A stretch of DNA of 16,713 bases from Candidatus Woesearchaeota archaeon (GCA_013330825.1 DUHN01000044.1:1-16713); one strand, 5' to 3'. Counted from the first letter of the stretch, positions 8,401-14,487 are shown. The notes: generated by a model not told the origin, from the sequence alone. Translations and numbers: made by a program.

Positions 8401-9269
8401 CCGTGACATTCAATGATGCGGACAAGAACGGCCAGCTCAGCAGCCAGGACACGATGACCGTCACCGCAAACACCGGCACGGGCAGCTCTGTCACCACGGA
8501 CCTCAATGCCAACGAGGCGGCATCTTCGGACGGCCTCGTCAGGGTCAGCGTGTCCGCAGGCACCAACCCGCAGGTCACTATCTCCTTAAACGGCGGAGGC
8601 ACGCGGATCAGGGTGACCGCGGTCAATTTCAACCAGGTCGTTGGCCAGCAGCGCACATCAATCAGCACATCCTTTACCATCGCTCCCTCCCAGGCCGCAA
8701 CCCCTGCCTTCAACCAGCAGACCCTCATCCTGAGCATCGGCCTCTACAACGTCCGGGAAGGCTCGGAAGCATCCATCGCCTTCAACCCAAACACCGACTG
8801 CAACATCAACGACCCCTCGACCAATTCGCAGGGAGACCAGCAGGTGCGCACCTACACCGTCAGCCTCGTCAGCAGCCTGACTGCCGGGAGCGCGTTCACC
8901 CCCACGCTCTTCGCGCCCACCATACAGCCGCCTCAGGCGACGGTGGGGACAATATTGGACGCATCGGCGAGGGTCGCGCGGAAAGACAACCTCAACACCG
9001 CCATCACGGGAGCGGAACTGGTGATAGATGATAATTACCTGAGGATACCCATGCAGAAAACCCAGTCCATTGATGACATCACTGACATCTATGGCGTCAA
9101 GATCATGAACAATATCGGGCTCGCTTCAGGGACCCATACGGCTTCTGTCGAGGTGGCCTACCAGGTGTCCAACTCCGCTGCCATACAGAAAGCCACTTCC
9201 GGCAAAACCTCGTTTACACTCACCCCCAATCCAAACTCGGTTGAAATCCCCATCCAAGCGGGCCCATAA
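2451..9269 (+). CDS. Giant secreted FN3/Ig-like Cys-rich surface protein
   Basis: The maximal ORF encodes 2272 residues. The first 75 are Arg-, Gly- and Cys-rich, unlike the rest, and overlap a structured element (2475-2680). A signal-peptide-like helix follows at residues 78-98 (CLSIIALLMMAFLAPPSLA), so the native start is probably near ATG 2709 (M87), giving about 2186 residues, though no SD precedes either ATG. Approximate order: FN3 modules at 94-186, 191-280 and 285-371; an Ig-like module at 377-469; a second Ig-like module (472-670) apparently interrupted by an FN3 at 513-599; a third at 670-820; a Cys-rich, partly helical region at 825-1437 with YKAYRYACDRLFGHSSPSRW; a Pro/Thr/Ser linker at about 1437-1479; another Cys-rich region to 1940; then beta-rich modules to the end. 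No C-terminal anchor is seen. I recall related giant proteins in DPANN archaea. Adhesion or cell-surface architecture is inferred. The stop lies 12 bases before the next gene. Confidence 0.8.
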   Translation: MTAKNPGQGEREGRPRHCCERTGNRVNRCGRGGSLREGTACSSATARSEPGAALSTFTKRSEAKATNASEYGTRRSPICLSIIALLMMAFLAPPSLALTISQMEVSKITSSSAQISWLTDEPSSGRVRFGTTASLGFSAVQTEQRANHSILLLQLDTDTAYFFEAVSQTGAGEAIDDNNGAKYTFRTLDTIPPQKVQNVRILSKTTDSLAITWDPSSAADLRHYAVYVNGVFLGNVSSAVLPPAFNHTSVIEGESYSYKVRAVDTSGNEGGFSDLFTTSTDKADTTPPKISGLDLRNASDTQLVIAFQTDENTTADIRYGEKALSTLQADDTFSASHAFTLSDLRKNITYMYRVTACDAAHNCDNVSSAFVAGKDAQPPFINVTLPHYSNRVSLDIIGTTEPFSEVSLFLNNLNIPIRVLNSDVTGARGNIAFKGILLKKDNIIKITARDKAGNLNQRLYEMSVDTDEPVVALKGIPAVTPLKNLTIMGQVNEPAFVRVFVRSTSQEETQPRNVTGLRNVSIAENAVSLAWSQAQDTDFSHYIVRRGDVGPIAVLHPSTSTAYTDTVVDSGKQYTYAVSYMNKFGKEGKQSDPLTIRLPSGGLVTGIKPGIVSINQDFREPDAQANTSSDFALSVLLDDDDTYEVKVEITDRAGNAVTKATSVQLDTKEPEIRIVSPPNNALVFENYATEVTIQGKTEPGARVHLYVGRTPFNDQNTTFDLTALKKDIRDTPEKDLNADCQAVIRTRYTCGTNADYSTTADDQGVFTFTKIDASLLGNSPGIQEVSPSAFSTSTALTQSRTSKLIFIATDRAGLRNVIENGLTVGTCWSGNLSWDVIPLSEFQSPTFLSTERLAENSESIYFYFNYSYIGPGTARTAKIKSVSLTKACGNKEVLDPRFNISCQILPSGAQAVRVNPEGTVSYSAVRLNRITGMEKWLSDDWKGFFNAVRSEMVFPFKVTITYDHEVEGRKQTEVQSTCQEVAFVMDKSRIDPRAVLPDWLLYDFVGLLNQSLSTIRQVQEQIDAIMPYVAMGCLGSYGANFAAQVWRRWMEFSIGRELKVDKSTKKITDAAMNAFFPIPPGATSGKGPYCQNLANSFQGSKAYGNTFKLDYLSDADLQECFPEIWSAWKAEENTYKAYRYACDRLFGHSSPSRWTETMNDAQLEQKVSLGKACATDLSVAGAHLRAVKCTDAAASPSYSTTFNKPNFMPDDRCLEVTTTTGSAGRKSLYVIRNLEDPGSGLYRIEHSLGVTLAANFQYAVQAQGSDTDYIVPQQKTCNEVCGGTKTGSTSYKFNPGTNTIEVSSSKLNEVGGLCIKAEDCVSFNQQANKNSNEKKLTYKYTGSGSNAQNNAFVVKSAQRKGYTSDCFYGASGVPASEGISVISNNPKERYECCCIKGNVQDTPQYYTGTDTYLGNTPDYVTDSQIATNHQFVHKKSGATEAASPAPSPAASSTPPPITSTPPPSKTPAISPETEPYVPIQWSYRYWKIRFRALASDGKTVHNAYNPNRYVSERDFPACFGQNSWLDSTQTLVIMDSNRQHLSTLQCANIGGIQQRLTLISNLLSAMQTCLIQVRTTGKADTGACKELFTQYVCSFTWDVIQLIQNGFNGCGGMLSDFSSSEDDPDALALLKGGLGSVTSTLKDKQNEFLKEYGNAKLNEMFGGGAEAIAKKICLAAFGYDWPFSVKNFIDASYAQPFATLVQGITGSREYLSVDPKNRQATYEYRTSWLINPGCDFANYKVELACISRDTLNSGLGADCTKQASPDGINCPCLESGEKLLAFFTDNKLLKQNQLVDRDFHKVITSTFRYDHYKITLRPDAKIDKSIKSRCFPSGYDGGVFYYPITDRTAHDIATCHIDPLSGVYLCESGLDFFSKKGFAYFNAVRINGQPAETVRELASGQPLNLEADIFKAGGNKCFVARITSPIGRPAVAQPVTIEGTSTTTLQLADKLNVQAIPQLQQAPADSGIIALLEASDTLATLTFSVTFNDADKNGQLSSQDTMTVTANTGTGSSVTTDLNANEAASSDGLVRVSVSAGTNPQVTISLNGGGTRIRVTAVNFNQVVGQQRTSISTSFTIAPSQAATPAFNQQTLILSIGLYNVREGSEASIAFNPNTDCNINDPSTNSQGDQQVRTYTVSLVSSLTAGSAFTPTLFAPTIQPPQATVGTILDASARVARKDNLNTAITGAELVIDDNYLRIPMQKTQSIDDITDIYGVKIMNNIGLASGTHTASVEVAYQVSNSAAIQKATSGKTSFTLTPNPNSVEIPIQAGP
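2475..2680. repeat. Structured element, possible diverged relative of the 15702 element
   Basis: The segment opens with ggagaacgcgaagggcggc and closes with ggcgctctcc, an imperfect inverted repeat (8 of 9 inner bases). The opening matches 16 of 19 bases with the start of the 15702-15887 element, and the closing matches its end at 9 of 10. Internally both have short GC hairpins (here ctccc-tac-gggag at 2549-2561), ggctacg and agcgagt. It also holds four cgaag repeats at 2623-2642. It overlaps the putative N-terminus of the giant gene. Common origin with the other element is likely but not proven by eye. Confidence 0.45.
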
Positions 9270-9270
9270 C

Positions 9271-9276
9271 GGGAGG
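9271..9276 (+). promoter_or_regulatory. Strong Shine-Dalgarno site for the 9282 gene
   Basis: gggagg lies 5 bases before ATG 9282 and just after the TAA of the giant gene. It fixes the start and supports translation from a shared message. Confidence 0.8.
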
Positions 9277-9281
9277 AAGAA

Positions 9282-10112
9282 ATGTTTACGGCCTTTTCCC
9301 AAGGATTCACCTCACTCCGCCGCCACCCGTGGCTGTTCCTGCTCCTCATTGCGGCGGAGGCCATTTTCTTCACCTTCCTTGCCCTGCTGCTCTATTCCTT
9401 TGCCGCGACGTTCATGTCCTCCCTGCAGGCCATGGACGCCTTCCTCCTGGCGCAGCCGTGGATGACGGCCGATCCCTCGCAGCAGAACCTCGCGGACCTC
9501 AACATCCCGACGACCGACTTGAGCGTCATGCAGCTCCATAACGCGGCAATCTCCCACGCAGCGCTTGTCCTGGTGCTCTGGGGAGGCGTGCTGTTCGTCT
9601 TTTCACGCGCCATCAGCTACGCGCTGTCCTCATCCATCGCCGTCAGGGAACCATCGCGCGGGCTCGCTGTCCGGCTCGGAACATCCCTCCTCGTCGCGGC
9701 TGTGTTTGTGGCAGCCATGATGTACCTCGGATGGACGGTCATCGTGGGCCTCGTGGGAAATTTCTTCAGCCCGGAAGGCTCGGCCGCTCCCCTGTACATC
9801 CTGCCGCTGCTCGGGCTTCTGGCCCTGCTCTACCTGTTCCCCCTCGCGCTTTCCCTGTGCCAGACGCATCCGCTTACGGGAATCCCCCTTGCCCTGCTCC
9901 GCCTCGGCTTCTTCTCCTTTTTCAGGATAATGGGACATTACATGGCCATTCTTCTCCTGGTGGCATTGCCCGTCCTGCCGCTGCTCTTCTTCACCGAGCA
10001 TTCATTCTGGATGGATGCCGTGCTCCTGCTCCTCGCGCTGGCGGCTCTCGTCTATGGGAGAATTGTTGTGGTGTGCCTTGCTTCAGGGCTTATACGGGCC
10101 AAAAAGAGCTGA
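9282..10112 (+). CDS. Six-helix integral membrane protein
   Basis: The 276-residue protein starts at an ATG with a strong SD. Hydrophobic segments lie at about 17-45, 92-114, 132-158, 171-192, 220-237 and 244-268, separated by short basic or proline-containing loops. A roughly 45-residue loop between helices 1 and 2 contains QPWMTADPSQQNLADLN. The N-terminus (FTAFSQGFTSLRRHPWLFL) resembles archaeal polytopic proteins with repeated helical pairs, but no catalytic or transport motif is visible. It lies 12 bases after the giant surface-protein gene, so the two are probably co-transcribed; a role in export, assembly or anchoring of the surface proteins is inferred from position only. Its last helix resembles the fragment at 1-144. 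Confidence 0.8.
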   Translation: MFTAFSQGFTSLRRHPWLFLLLIAAEAIFFTFLALLLYSFAATFMSSLQAMDAFLLAQPWMTADPSQQNLADLNIPTTDLSVMQLHNAAISHAALVLVLWGGVLFVFSRAISYALSSSIAVREPSRGLAVRLGTSLLVAAVFVAAMMYLGWTVIVGLVGNFFSPEGSAAPLYILPLLGLLALLYLFPLALSLCQTHPLTGIPLALLRLGFFSFFRIMGHYMAILLLVALPVLPLLFFTEHSFWMDAVLLLLALAALVYGRIVVVCLASGLIRAKKS

Positions 10113-10130
10113 GGCATAAAAATTAAGAAC

Positions 10131-10162
10131 ATGGAACAATGGAACAATAGAACAATGAAGAA
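10131..10162. repeat. 8-base tandem repeat in the convergent intergenic region
   Basis: Four units with an 8-base period are visible: atggaaca, atggaaca, atagaaca, atgaagaa. They lie between the stop codons of two convergent genes. The sequence reads as simple slippage-type repeat. Transcribed from the minus strand it supplies T-rich stretches that could help end the 10810-10202 transcript. Confidence 0.6.
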
Positions 10163-10201
10163 TAAACAGAAGGAAAACCAACAGCAAAGAACCTATCGGC
10201 A

Positions 10202-10810
10202 CTATGCGGCGTTGAGACGATGCTCCAGGTCATCATTGGCCGTTTTCGGCAATGGGGTGACCCAGCGCTTCATGATGGGGCTGCCGTACATGCTGACGAC
10301 GGGGCCCAGCACCCTGCTCATCTCCGTTCCCAGATAGTTGAAATCTCCCCCATACGCCCCTTTATCAGAAATGCCTGAAACATACAGGCTGACCTGCGTG
10401 AACCTGCGGCCGGAATCCATGATCCTCGCTGTTCCCGGCCTGAATGTGCCTTTCTTCCTGATAACGGACTTCGATACGGGACCCTGATTGTAGGAGGGCT
10501 CGTCCTCTCCTCCGTGCCTCCAACCTTCAAAACAGTCTGGCGTCGCGCCCCAGTCGTGGAAATCCACCGGATGATCAGGAGAGTTGTTCCTCTTGTCAGG
10601 ATACGCGGCCTTCCAATTCCCGCCAGTATAGTTCTTATTATCATCAGCCGCCTTCTTCCCGGTCATGTATGGCGCAGGCTTCTTCGCTTCCTTGGGCAGC
10701 GCCTCTGCCGCCTCTCCCTTCAGCGCCGGCGGGCCGTAGTAGTGCAGTGACTTGATCCCACCCCGCTCATACCGCGGTTTCGCTTTGTACACGTGTGTTG
10801 GTTGTGACAT
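10202..10810 (-). CDS. Unrecognised soluble protein, distal gene of minus-strand pair
   Basis: The 202-residue protein starts at ATG 10810, with ggagtg (10817-10822) six bases upstream; a GTG nine bases further upstream is in frame but would overlap the SD. No family was recognised. It is hydrophilic with no membrane helix or signal peptide. The first 60 residues are rich in Lys, Pro, Ala and Tyr and probably flexible. The middle is rich in Asp, Gly, His and Trp (HPVDFHDWGATPDCFEGWRH), and the C-terminal 80 residues look more folded (RRFTQVSLYVSGISDKGAYG). The many aromatic residues and single cysteine suggest a small structural or binding protein, but this is a guess. It follows the 11539-10850 gene by 39 bases and is probably in the same operon. 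Confidence 0.7.
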   Translation of the reverse strand: MSQPTHVYKAKPRYERGGIKSLHYYGPPALKGEAAEALPKEAKKPAPYMTGKKAADDNKNYTGGNWKAAYPDKRNNSPDHPVDFHDWGATPDCFEGWRHGGEDEPSYNQGPVSKSVIRKKGTFRPGTARIMDSGRRFTQVSLYVSGISDKGAYGGDFNYLGTEMSRVLGPVVSMYGSPIMKRWVTPLPKTANDDLEHRLNAA

Positions 10811-10849
10811 GGGAAACACTCCGTATGATGAATGCTAAACAAAAAAGAA

Positions 10850-11539
10850 CTAATGGCCTGCGGGAGGGGCACCAGGCCTGGCATACTGCCCGGATATGTT
10901 GAAGGTGTAGTCTCTCCCCATCTGGCTTACCATTTTCACGAACGCATTTTTTGCATTCGAGAGATCCATCTTTTCGTCCAACTCGATTCTTCCGAGTATA
11001 GGGTTTGCATTCACCAATTTCTTGAGGTAGCCAGTCACCTTGTCAGTATCCTCCAATTGGAAATTTTCACGTGTCACACGATCATTGAGCGTTATCTGCT
11101 TATAATTTTTTATGAGCTCAGCATAGACGGTAGGCAACATCTCCGATGAAAGTTCTTTGGCTTCCTTAAGCGCATTGGCCAGGTTATTCTTCGACATCCC
11201 AAAATGGTGCTGCAGGAGGATATGTGCCATAGAATTTGCAGAATATTTATTTTTTGCAGTCTTCATGCCTTCAAATACCTGTTGGCCGACTTGCCCATAT
11301 TCCTTGACGATGACTCCCGCCCCTGCATCAAATATGGCAGTCGCCATCTCATCCGCTACCTTGCTGGTCATCTCCAGCGTATTGGTTTCAGGATTGGCAT
11401 TTTGGATATAGTAATCAGACGTCGCCTTGAACGCGGCAAAAGTCACTGCAGGAGCTCTTTGAATCTCCGTGATGTCATTGGCAAGCTTGTCCAGTACCAA
11501 ATCATCTATTGTTTTTGCGCCTGTGTTTGGTTCCGTCAT
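10850..11539 (-). CDS. Unrecognised helical protein, first gene of minus-strand pair
   Basis: The 229-residue protein starts at ATG 11539, five bases after a strong SD (ggggtgg, 11545-11551); an in-frame GTG nine bases upstream overlaps the SD and is unlikely. The sequence appears almost entirely alpha-helical and soluble: helices rich in Ala, Glu, Lys and Asn (VADEMATAIFDAGAGVIVKE; NNLANALKEAKELSSEML), then a short Gly/Pro tail (GQYARPGAPPAGH). There is no signal peptide, membrane helix or cysteine. I recognise no family or active site. By eye its GC content is clearly lower than that of the flanking conserved genes, which may indicate a different origin or age. It leads the operon with the 10810-10202 gene; a shared role is inferred from that alone. 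Confidence 0.72.
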   Translation of the reverse strand: MTEPNTGAKTIDDLVLDKLANDITEIQRAPAVTFAAFKATSDYYIQNANPETNTLEMTSKVADEMATAIFDAGAGVIVKEYGQVGQQVFEGMKTAKNKYSANSMAHILLQHHFGMSKNNLANALKEAKELSSEMLPTVYAELIKNYKQITLNDRVTRENFQLEDTDKVTGYLKKLVNANPILGRIELDEKMDLSNAKNAFVKMVSQMGRDYTFNISGQYARPGAPPAGH

Positions 11540-11544
11540 CGTGT

Positions 11545-11551
11545 CCACCCC
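11545..11551 (-). promoter_or_regulatory. Shine-Dalgarno site for the 11539 gene
   Basis: On the minus strand ggggtgg lies five bases before ATG 11539. It decides between the ATG and the in-frame GTG upstream. Confidence 0.75.
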
Positions 11552-11671
11552 TTATGCGTGTTGTGCTGTTGGTTTTGAATGTTGCGGTTTTTGCCGCGCC
11601 GGCTTTGGTTAGCCGCCGTGTATCAGCTTAATTTTTTATCACTAATAAGTAATATCAGTAGCATACAATTA
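11552..11671 (-). promoter_or_regulatory. Leader of the minus-strand operon with two hairpins
   Basis: If transcription starts about 25 bases after the TATA box at 11672-11682, the message has a leader of about 100 bases before ATG 11539. Two short perfect hairpins lie in it: gcgg/ccgc around a six-base loop (11584-11597) and cggct/agccg around a six-base loop (11600-11615). The first loop is T-rich on the plus strand, hence A-rich in the RNA. A structured leader suggests post-transcriptional control; no known riboswitch class was recognised. Confidence 0.4.
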
Positions 11672-11682
11672 CTATATAAATC
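11672..11682 (-). promoter_or_regulatory. TATA box and BRE for the minus-strand operon
   Basis: Read on the minus strand, this is cgaaag followed by atttatatag, a near-ideal archaeal BRE plus TATA box. It is very similar to the box at 16651-16663. It lies about 130 bases upstream of ATG 11539, which implies a long leader. Confidence 0.65.
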
Positions 11683-11740
11683 TTTCGTTTTTTACATTTA
11701 TTGTATATATTGAAAATAAACCACCACACAAGGGCACAAT

Positions 11741-11749
11741 CTTTATAAA
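11741..11749 (+). promoter_or_regulatory. TATA box for the nucleotidyltransferase gene
   Basis: ctttataaa ends 26 bases before an ATG at 11776 and 34 bases before the TTG at 11784. The spacing to 11776 equals that between the box at 14488 and ATG 14524, arguing for a transcript beginning at or near 11776. Confidence 0.65.
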
Positions 11750-11783
11750 CAAACAGCATGTTGCAGCCTTCGAGGGATGGCCG

Positions 11784-13652
11784 TTGGGAAAAAAGTCTTC
11801 TAAAGCGGAGCAGAAGGAAGAGCTGCCGCCGCAGTTCGCCAGCCTGCCGAAGGATGTCCAGGACAAGCTCAAGGGCATCAAGGAAAAGCTTGAGAAATTC
11901 CAGAAGCAGGTGACGGAGAAGTTCGGCAAGTACATCGTGGGCATCACCCTCCTTCCGCCGAAGGCGGCCATCCAGCAGATGATGCAGCCCCTTGCCCCCG
12001 GAGAGCAGCCGCAGCCGCCGCAGATCCCGGAGGAGGAGAAGGACAAGATCAACATCCTCATCCTCGTGGACGATTCCGACTCCTCCAAGATGCCCAAGGC
12101 GGAGCTGAAGGAGAAGCTCACCACCATCATCGCCGAGACCGCGAAGGCCATAGACGGCAACATGGTGACCGAGACCGTCATCCTCTCCGAGCTCTGGCAG
12201 GGCTGCTTCGACGGGAAATACGATCTTCTCGCGACAATAGCGATGGGCGCCCCGGTCTTTGACACGGGCATGATGCAGGCCATCAAGATTTCGGAGATCC
12301 ACAAGAACATGGTGCTCAAGAAGTTCGAGAAGTACATCCTCGCCTACGTGCTCGCGGGCTCCCTCGTGCAGGGGCGCGCCACCCCGACGAGCGACATCGA
12401 CGTGTGGATTGTCATCGACGACACCGACGTCAAGAAGATGACGCGGGCGGAACTCAAGGACAAACTGAGGGCCATCATCATCGGCATGGGCATGGAAGCC
12501 GGGGAGATGATCGGCGTCCGCAACAAGATCAACATCCAGGTGTACATCCTCACGGACTTCTGGGACTCGCTGCGGGAAGCCAACCCAGTCATCTTCACCC
12601 TGCTGAGGGACGGCGTGCCGTTCTACGACCGCGGCATCTTCATGCCGTGGAAGCACCTGCTCAAGATGGGCAAGATCAAGCCATCGGCGGAGGCCATTGA
12701 CATGTTCCTCGGCTCGGGAGAGCAGGTCATCAGGAGGGTCAAGGCGAAGCTCAATGAGATCGGCATGGAGGACGTCTATTATTCCATGCTCACCCCCTCG
12801 CAGGCTGCCCTCATGCTGTATGGCGTCGCGCCCCCCACCCCCAAGGAGACCCCACAGGTGATGATGGACGTCTTCGTGAAGAAGGAGAAGCTCCTCGAGG
12901 AGAAGTTCGTCAAGATCCTCCAGCACAGCGTCGAGACCAGGAAGGGCATCGAGCACGGCGACATCAAGGAGCTGTCCGGCAAGGAGATCGACCAGATGCT
13001 CGACGACGGCGACAAGTTCCTCAAGCGCATCAAGCGCCTGTTCACCCAGATCGAGAAGATGCGCGAGAAGCAGGACATGGCCCACCTCTACGACACGCTC
13101 ACCATGGTCGTCCGCGACGCCCTCCGCGTGGAGGGCAGGGAAAAGGTGAAGGAGGACAAACTGCTTGAGGAATTCGACGACGAGTTCATCTCCACGGGCA
13201 AGCTGCCCAAGGCGTTCATGAAGACGGTCAGGGAGCTGTACAAGGCGAAGGAGGACTCGGACAGGAACGAGCTGTCCAAGGTGGACCTCGAGACCGTGCA
13301 CCGCGACGCTTCCCAGGTCATCCGCCAGCTCATCGAGTACGTGCAGCGCAAGCGGAGCCGCGAGCTGGAACGCGTCCGTATCCGCGTCAGGCACGGCACC
13401 AAGCACGGCGAGGTGCTTGTCTTGGGAGAGCAGGCGTTCATCATCTACGACATCGACGCGGAGCAGAAAGAGGTGAGCGCGGCCAAGGTCAGGAAGGACG
13501 GCGGCCTCGGCAAGGTCGAGCAGAGCTCTTTGGAGGACATGGAGAAGGCCATGGGCGACTTCCACCCCACGCAGCGCGTGTCCATCCGCAACAAGCTCAT
13601 CGAGGACCTGAAGAAGGTGTTTGGCGAGGAGATGGAGATTTTGCTGAATTGA
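11784..13652 (+). CDS. Tandem nucleotidyltransferase-domain protein with helical HEPN-like region
   Basis: The 622-residue ORF begins at TTG 11784, with gaggg (11772-11776) as SD; an ATG at 11776 in another frame may be the true start (see findings). Residues 182-300 form a Pol-beta/MNT-type nucleotidyltransferase fold with the motif GSLVQGRATPTSDIDVWIV: GS at 192-193 and DID at 204-206. The expected third carboxylate strand reads KINIQVYIL, with no obvious acid, so activity is uncertain. Residues 46-172 repeat the same layout (KFGKYIVGITLL...INILILVDDSD...KMPKAELKEKL) without GS or DxD, and so form a degenerate copy. Residues 365-525 are helical with an R-x4-H pair (R386, H391) like HEPN domains. 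Residues 528-570 are a beta hairpin. Nucleotide transfer to RNA or protein is possible. I recall multidomain nucleotidyltransferases in DPANN archaea, but the exact substrate is unknown. Confidence 0.8.
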   Translation: MGKKSSKAEQKEELPPQFASLPKDVQDKLKGIKEKLEKFQKQVTEKFGKYIVGITLLPPKAAIQQMMQPLAPGEQPQPPQIPEEEKDKINILILVDDSDSSKMPKAELKEKLTTIIAETAKAIDGNMVTETVILSELWQGCFDGKYDLLATIAMGAPVFDTGMMQAIKISEIHKNMVLKKFEKYILAYVLAGSLVQGRATPTSDIDVWIVIDDTDVKKMTRAELKDKLRAIIIGMGMEAGEMIGVRNKINIQVYILTDFWDSLREANPVIFTLLRDGVPFYDRGIFMPWKHLLKMGKIKPSAEAIDMFLGSGEQVIRRVKAKLNEIGMEDVYYSMLTPSQAALMLYGVAPPTPKETPQVMMDVFVKKEKLLEEKFVKILQHSVETRKGIEHGDIKELSGKEIDQMLDDGDKFLKRIKRLFTQIEKMREKQDMAHLYDTLTMVVRDALRVEGREKVKEDKLLEEFDDEFISTGKLPKAFMKTVRELYKAKEDSDRNELSKVDLETVHRDASQVIRQLIEYVQRKRSRELERVRIRVRHGTKHGEVLVLGEQAFIIYDIDAEQKEVSAAKVRKDGGLGKVEQSSLEDMEKAMGDFHPTQRVSIRNKLIEDLKKVFGEEMEILLN

Positions 13653-13734
13653 TTCTTTTTATGCCCCTGTAACTACCCGGGCCAGTCCGCCTCAGACTTC
13701 ACCACCCCCTTCTTTTTTTAATCTTCATTTTTTC
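13653..13734 (+). terminator. Oligo-T termination region after the nucleotidyltransferase gene
   Basis: Three T-rich runs follow the stop codon: ttcttttt (13653-13660), ttcttttttt (13710-13719) and attttttc (13728-13735). Archaeal RNA polymerase terminates at such runs without needing a hairpin, and none is visible. Confidence 0.55.
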
Positions 13735-13768
13735 ATACGTACCTCTTTATAGTCTCCACCACCGCTAT

Positions 13769-13777
13769 GCTTAAATA
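13769..13777 (+). promoter_or_regulatory. TATA box for the CBS-domain gene
   Basis: gcttaaata lies 43 bases before ATG 13821, leaving room for a short leader that carries the SD site. The gene therefore has its own promoter after the upstream T-runs. Confidence 0.6.
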
Positions 13778-13808
13778 ATCCATTCCCATAAAAACACCCA
13801 GAGGTCAC

Positions 13809-13816
13809 GGAGGTGA
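13809..13816 (+). promoter_or_regulatory. Strong Shine-Dalgarno site for the CBS gene
   Basis: ggaggtga, fully complementary to the archaeal 16S 3' end, lies four bases before ATG 13821 and fixes the start. Confidence 0.85.
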
Positions 13817-13820
13817 GACC

Positions 13821-14315
13821 ATGAAAACCGGCATCAGCGTGCACGAGTGCATGACGACCAAGCCCATATCCGTCGACAGGGACGCGGGCCTGCAGGACGC
13901 GGCGAAGCTCATGGCAGACCACCGCATCGGCGCCCTGCTCGTCAAGGAGCACGGCACCGCAGTGGGCATCATCACCGACCAGGACATTGTCCGGCATTTC
14001 GTCGCCAAGGGGATCAACCCCCTCGCCAGGAGCGTGCGCGACCTCAGGGCGAAGGAGCTCATCACCATCTCCCCGGAGGCGGACATCTACGACGCCCTCG
14101 TCACGATGCGCGACCACGGCATCCGCCACCTCCCGGTCATGCAGGGCAGGGAGCTCATCGGCCTCCTCACCCTCAAGGACATCCTCAAGGTCGAGCCGCA
14201 GCTCTTCGACATCGTGGTGGAGAAATACGAAATCATGGAAGAAGGCAGGAAAGCCCGCGCCGCGCGGAAAGCCATGAGCAGCGAGATGGACGAGGACGAG
14301 CTGGAAGCGGCCTGA
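13821..14315 (+). CDS. Two-CBS-domain regulatory protein
   Basis: The 164-residue protein is a CBS pair (Bateman module). CBS1 covers about residues 6-68, beginning VHECMTTKPISVDRDAGLQD and ending GIITDQDIVRHFVA. CBS2 covers about 73-131, with ELITISPEADIYDALVTMRD and GLLTLKDIL. Each repeat has the usual core (IGALLV, then G-I-I-T-D; RHLPVM, then G-L-L-T). CBS pairs bind adenosine nucleotides such as AMP, ATP or S-adenosylmethionine and act as energy or metabolite sensors for a partner. Here no enzyme domain is fused; an acidic and basic helical tail of about 30 residues (KARAARKAMSSEMDEDELEA) follows. The partner is unknown. It has its own TATA box and SD, so it need not be co-regulated with its neighbours. 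Confidence 0.92.
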   Translation: MKTGISVHECMTTKPISVDRDAGLQDAAKLMADHRIGALLVKEHGTAVGIITDQDIVRHFVAKGINPLARSVRDLRAKELITISPEADIYDALVTMRDHGIRHLPVMQGRELIGLLTLKDILKVEPQLFDIVVEKYEIMEEGRKARAARKAMSSEMDEDELEAA

Positions 14316-14487
14316 ACGCTCTTTCTTTTGATTCCATTCGCGCCTGCCGCCAATCAATGCAGGGGTGGGTGGAGGGCATAGGCATACCGTCAAGCGCGCT
14401 CAGATTGTTCCCTCCCCGATTTTTCCGTGTCTTCTCCTGCTGAAACAGTTTTATCGCACTCCTGTTGCCGAGGAGCCGTTCAGAAAA
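14316..14487. other. Intergenic spacer with a short T-rich run
   Basis: After the CBS stop, ctctttctttt (14320-14330) may end the transcript. The remaining bases are GC-mixed and show no SD or TATA box before 14488. The downstream reading frame stays open back to GTG 14365, but without supporting signals, so I treat this as non-coding. Confidence 0.5.

Noticed and set aside
10131..10337. 68-codon plus-strand ORF
   Set aside because: It begins inside the 8-base tandem repeat and runs antisense into the 10810-10202 gene. It has no SD.
11655..13565. Minus-strand open frame of 636 codons
   Set aside because: It is antisense to the nucleotidyltransferase gene. The plus strand has clear domain motifs, while this frame is Leu/Val/His-rich noise.
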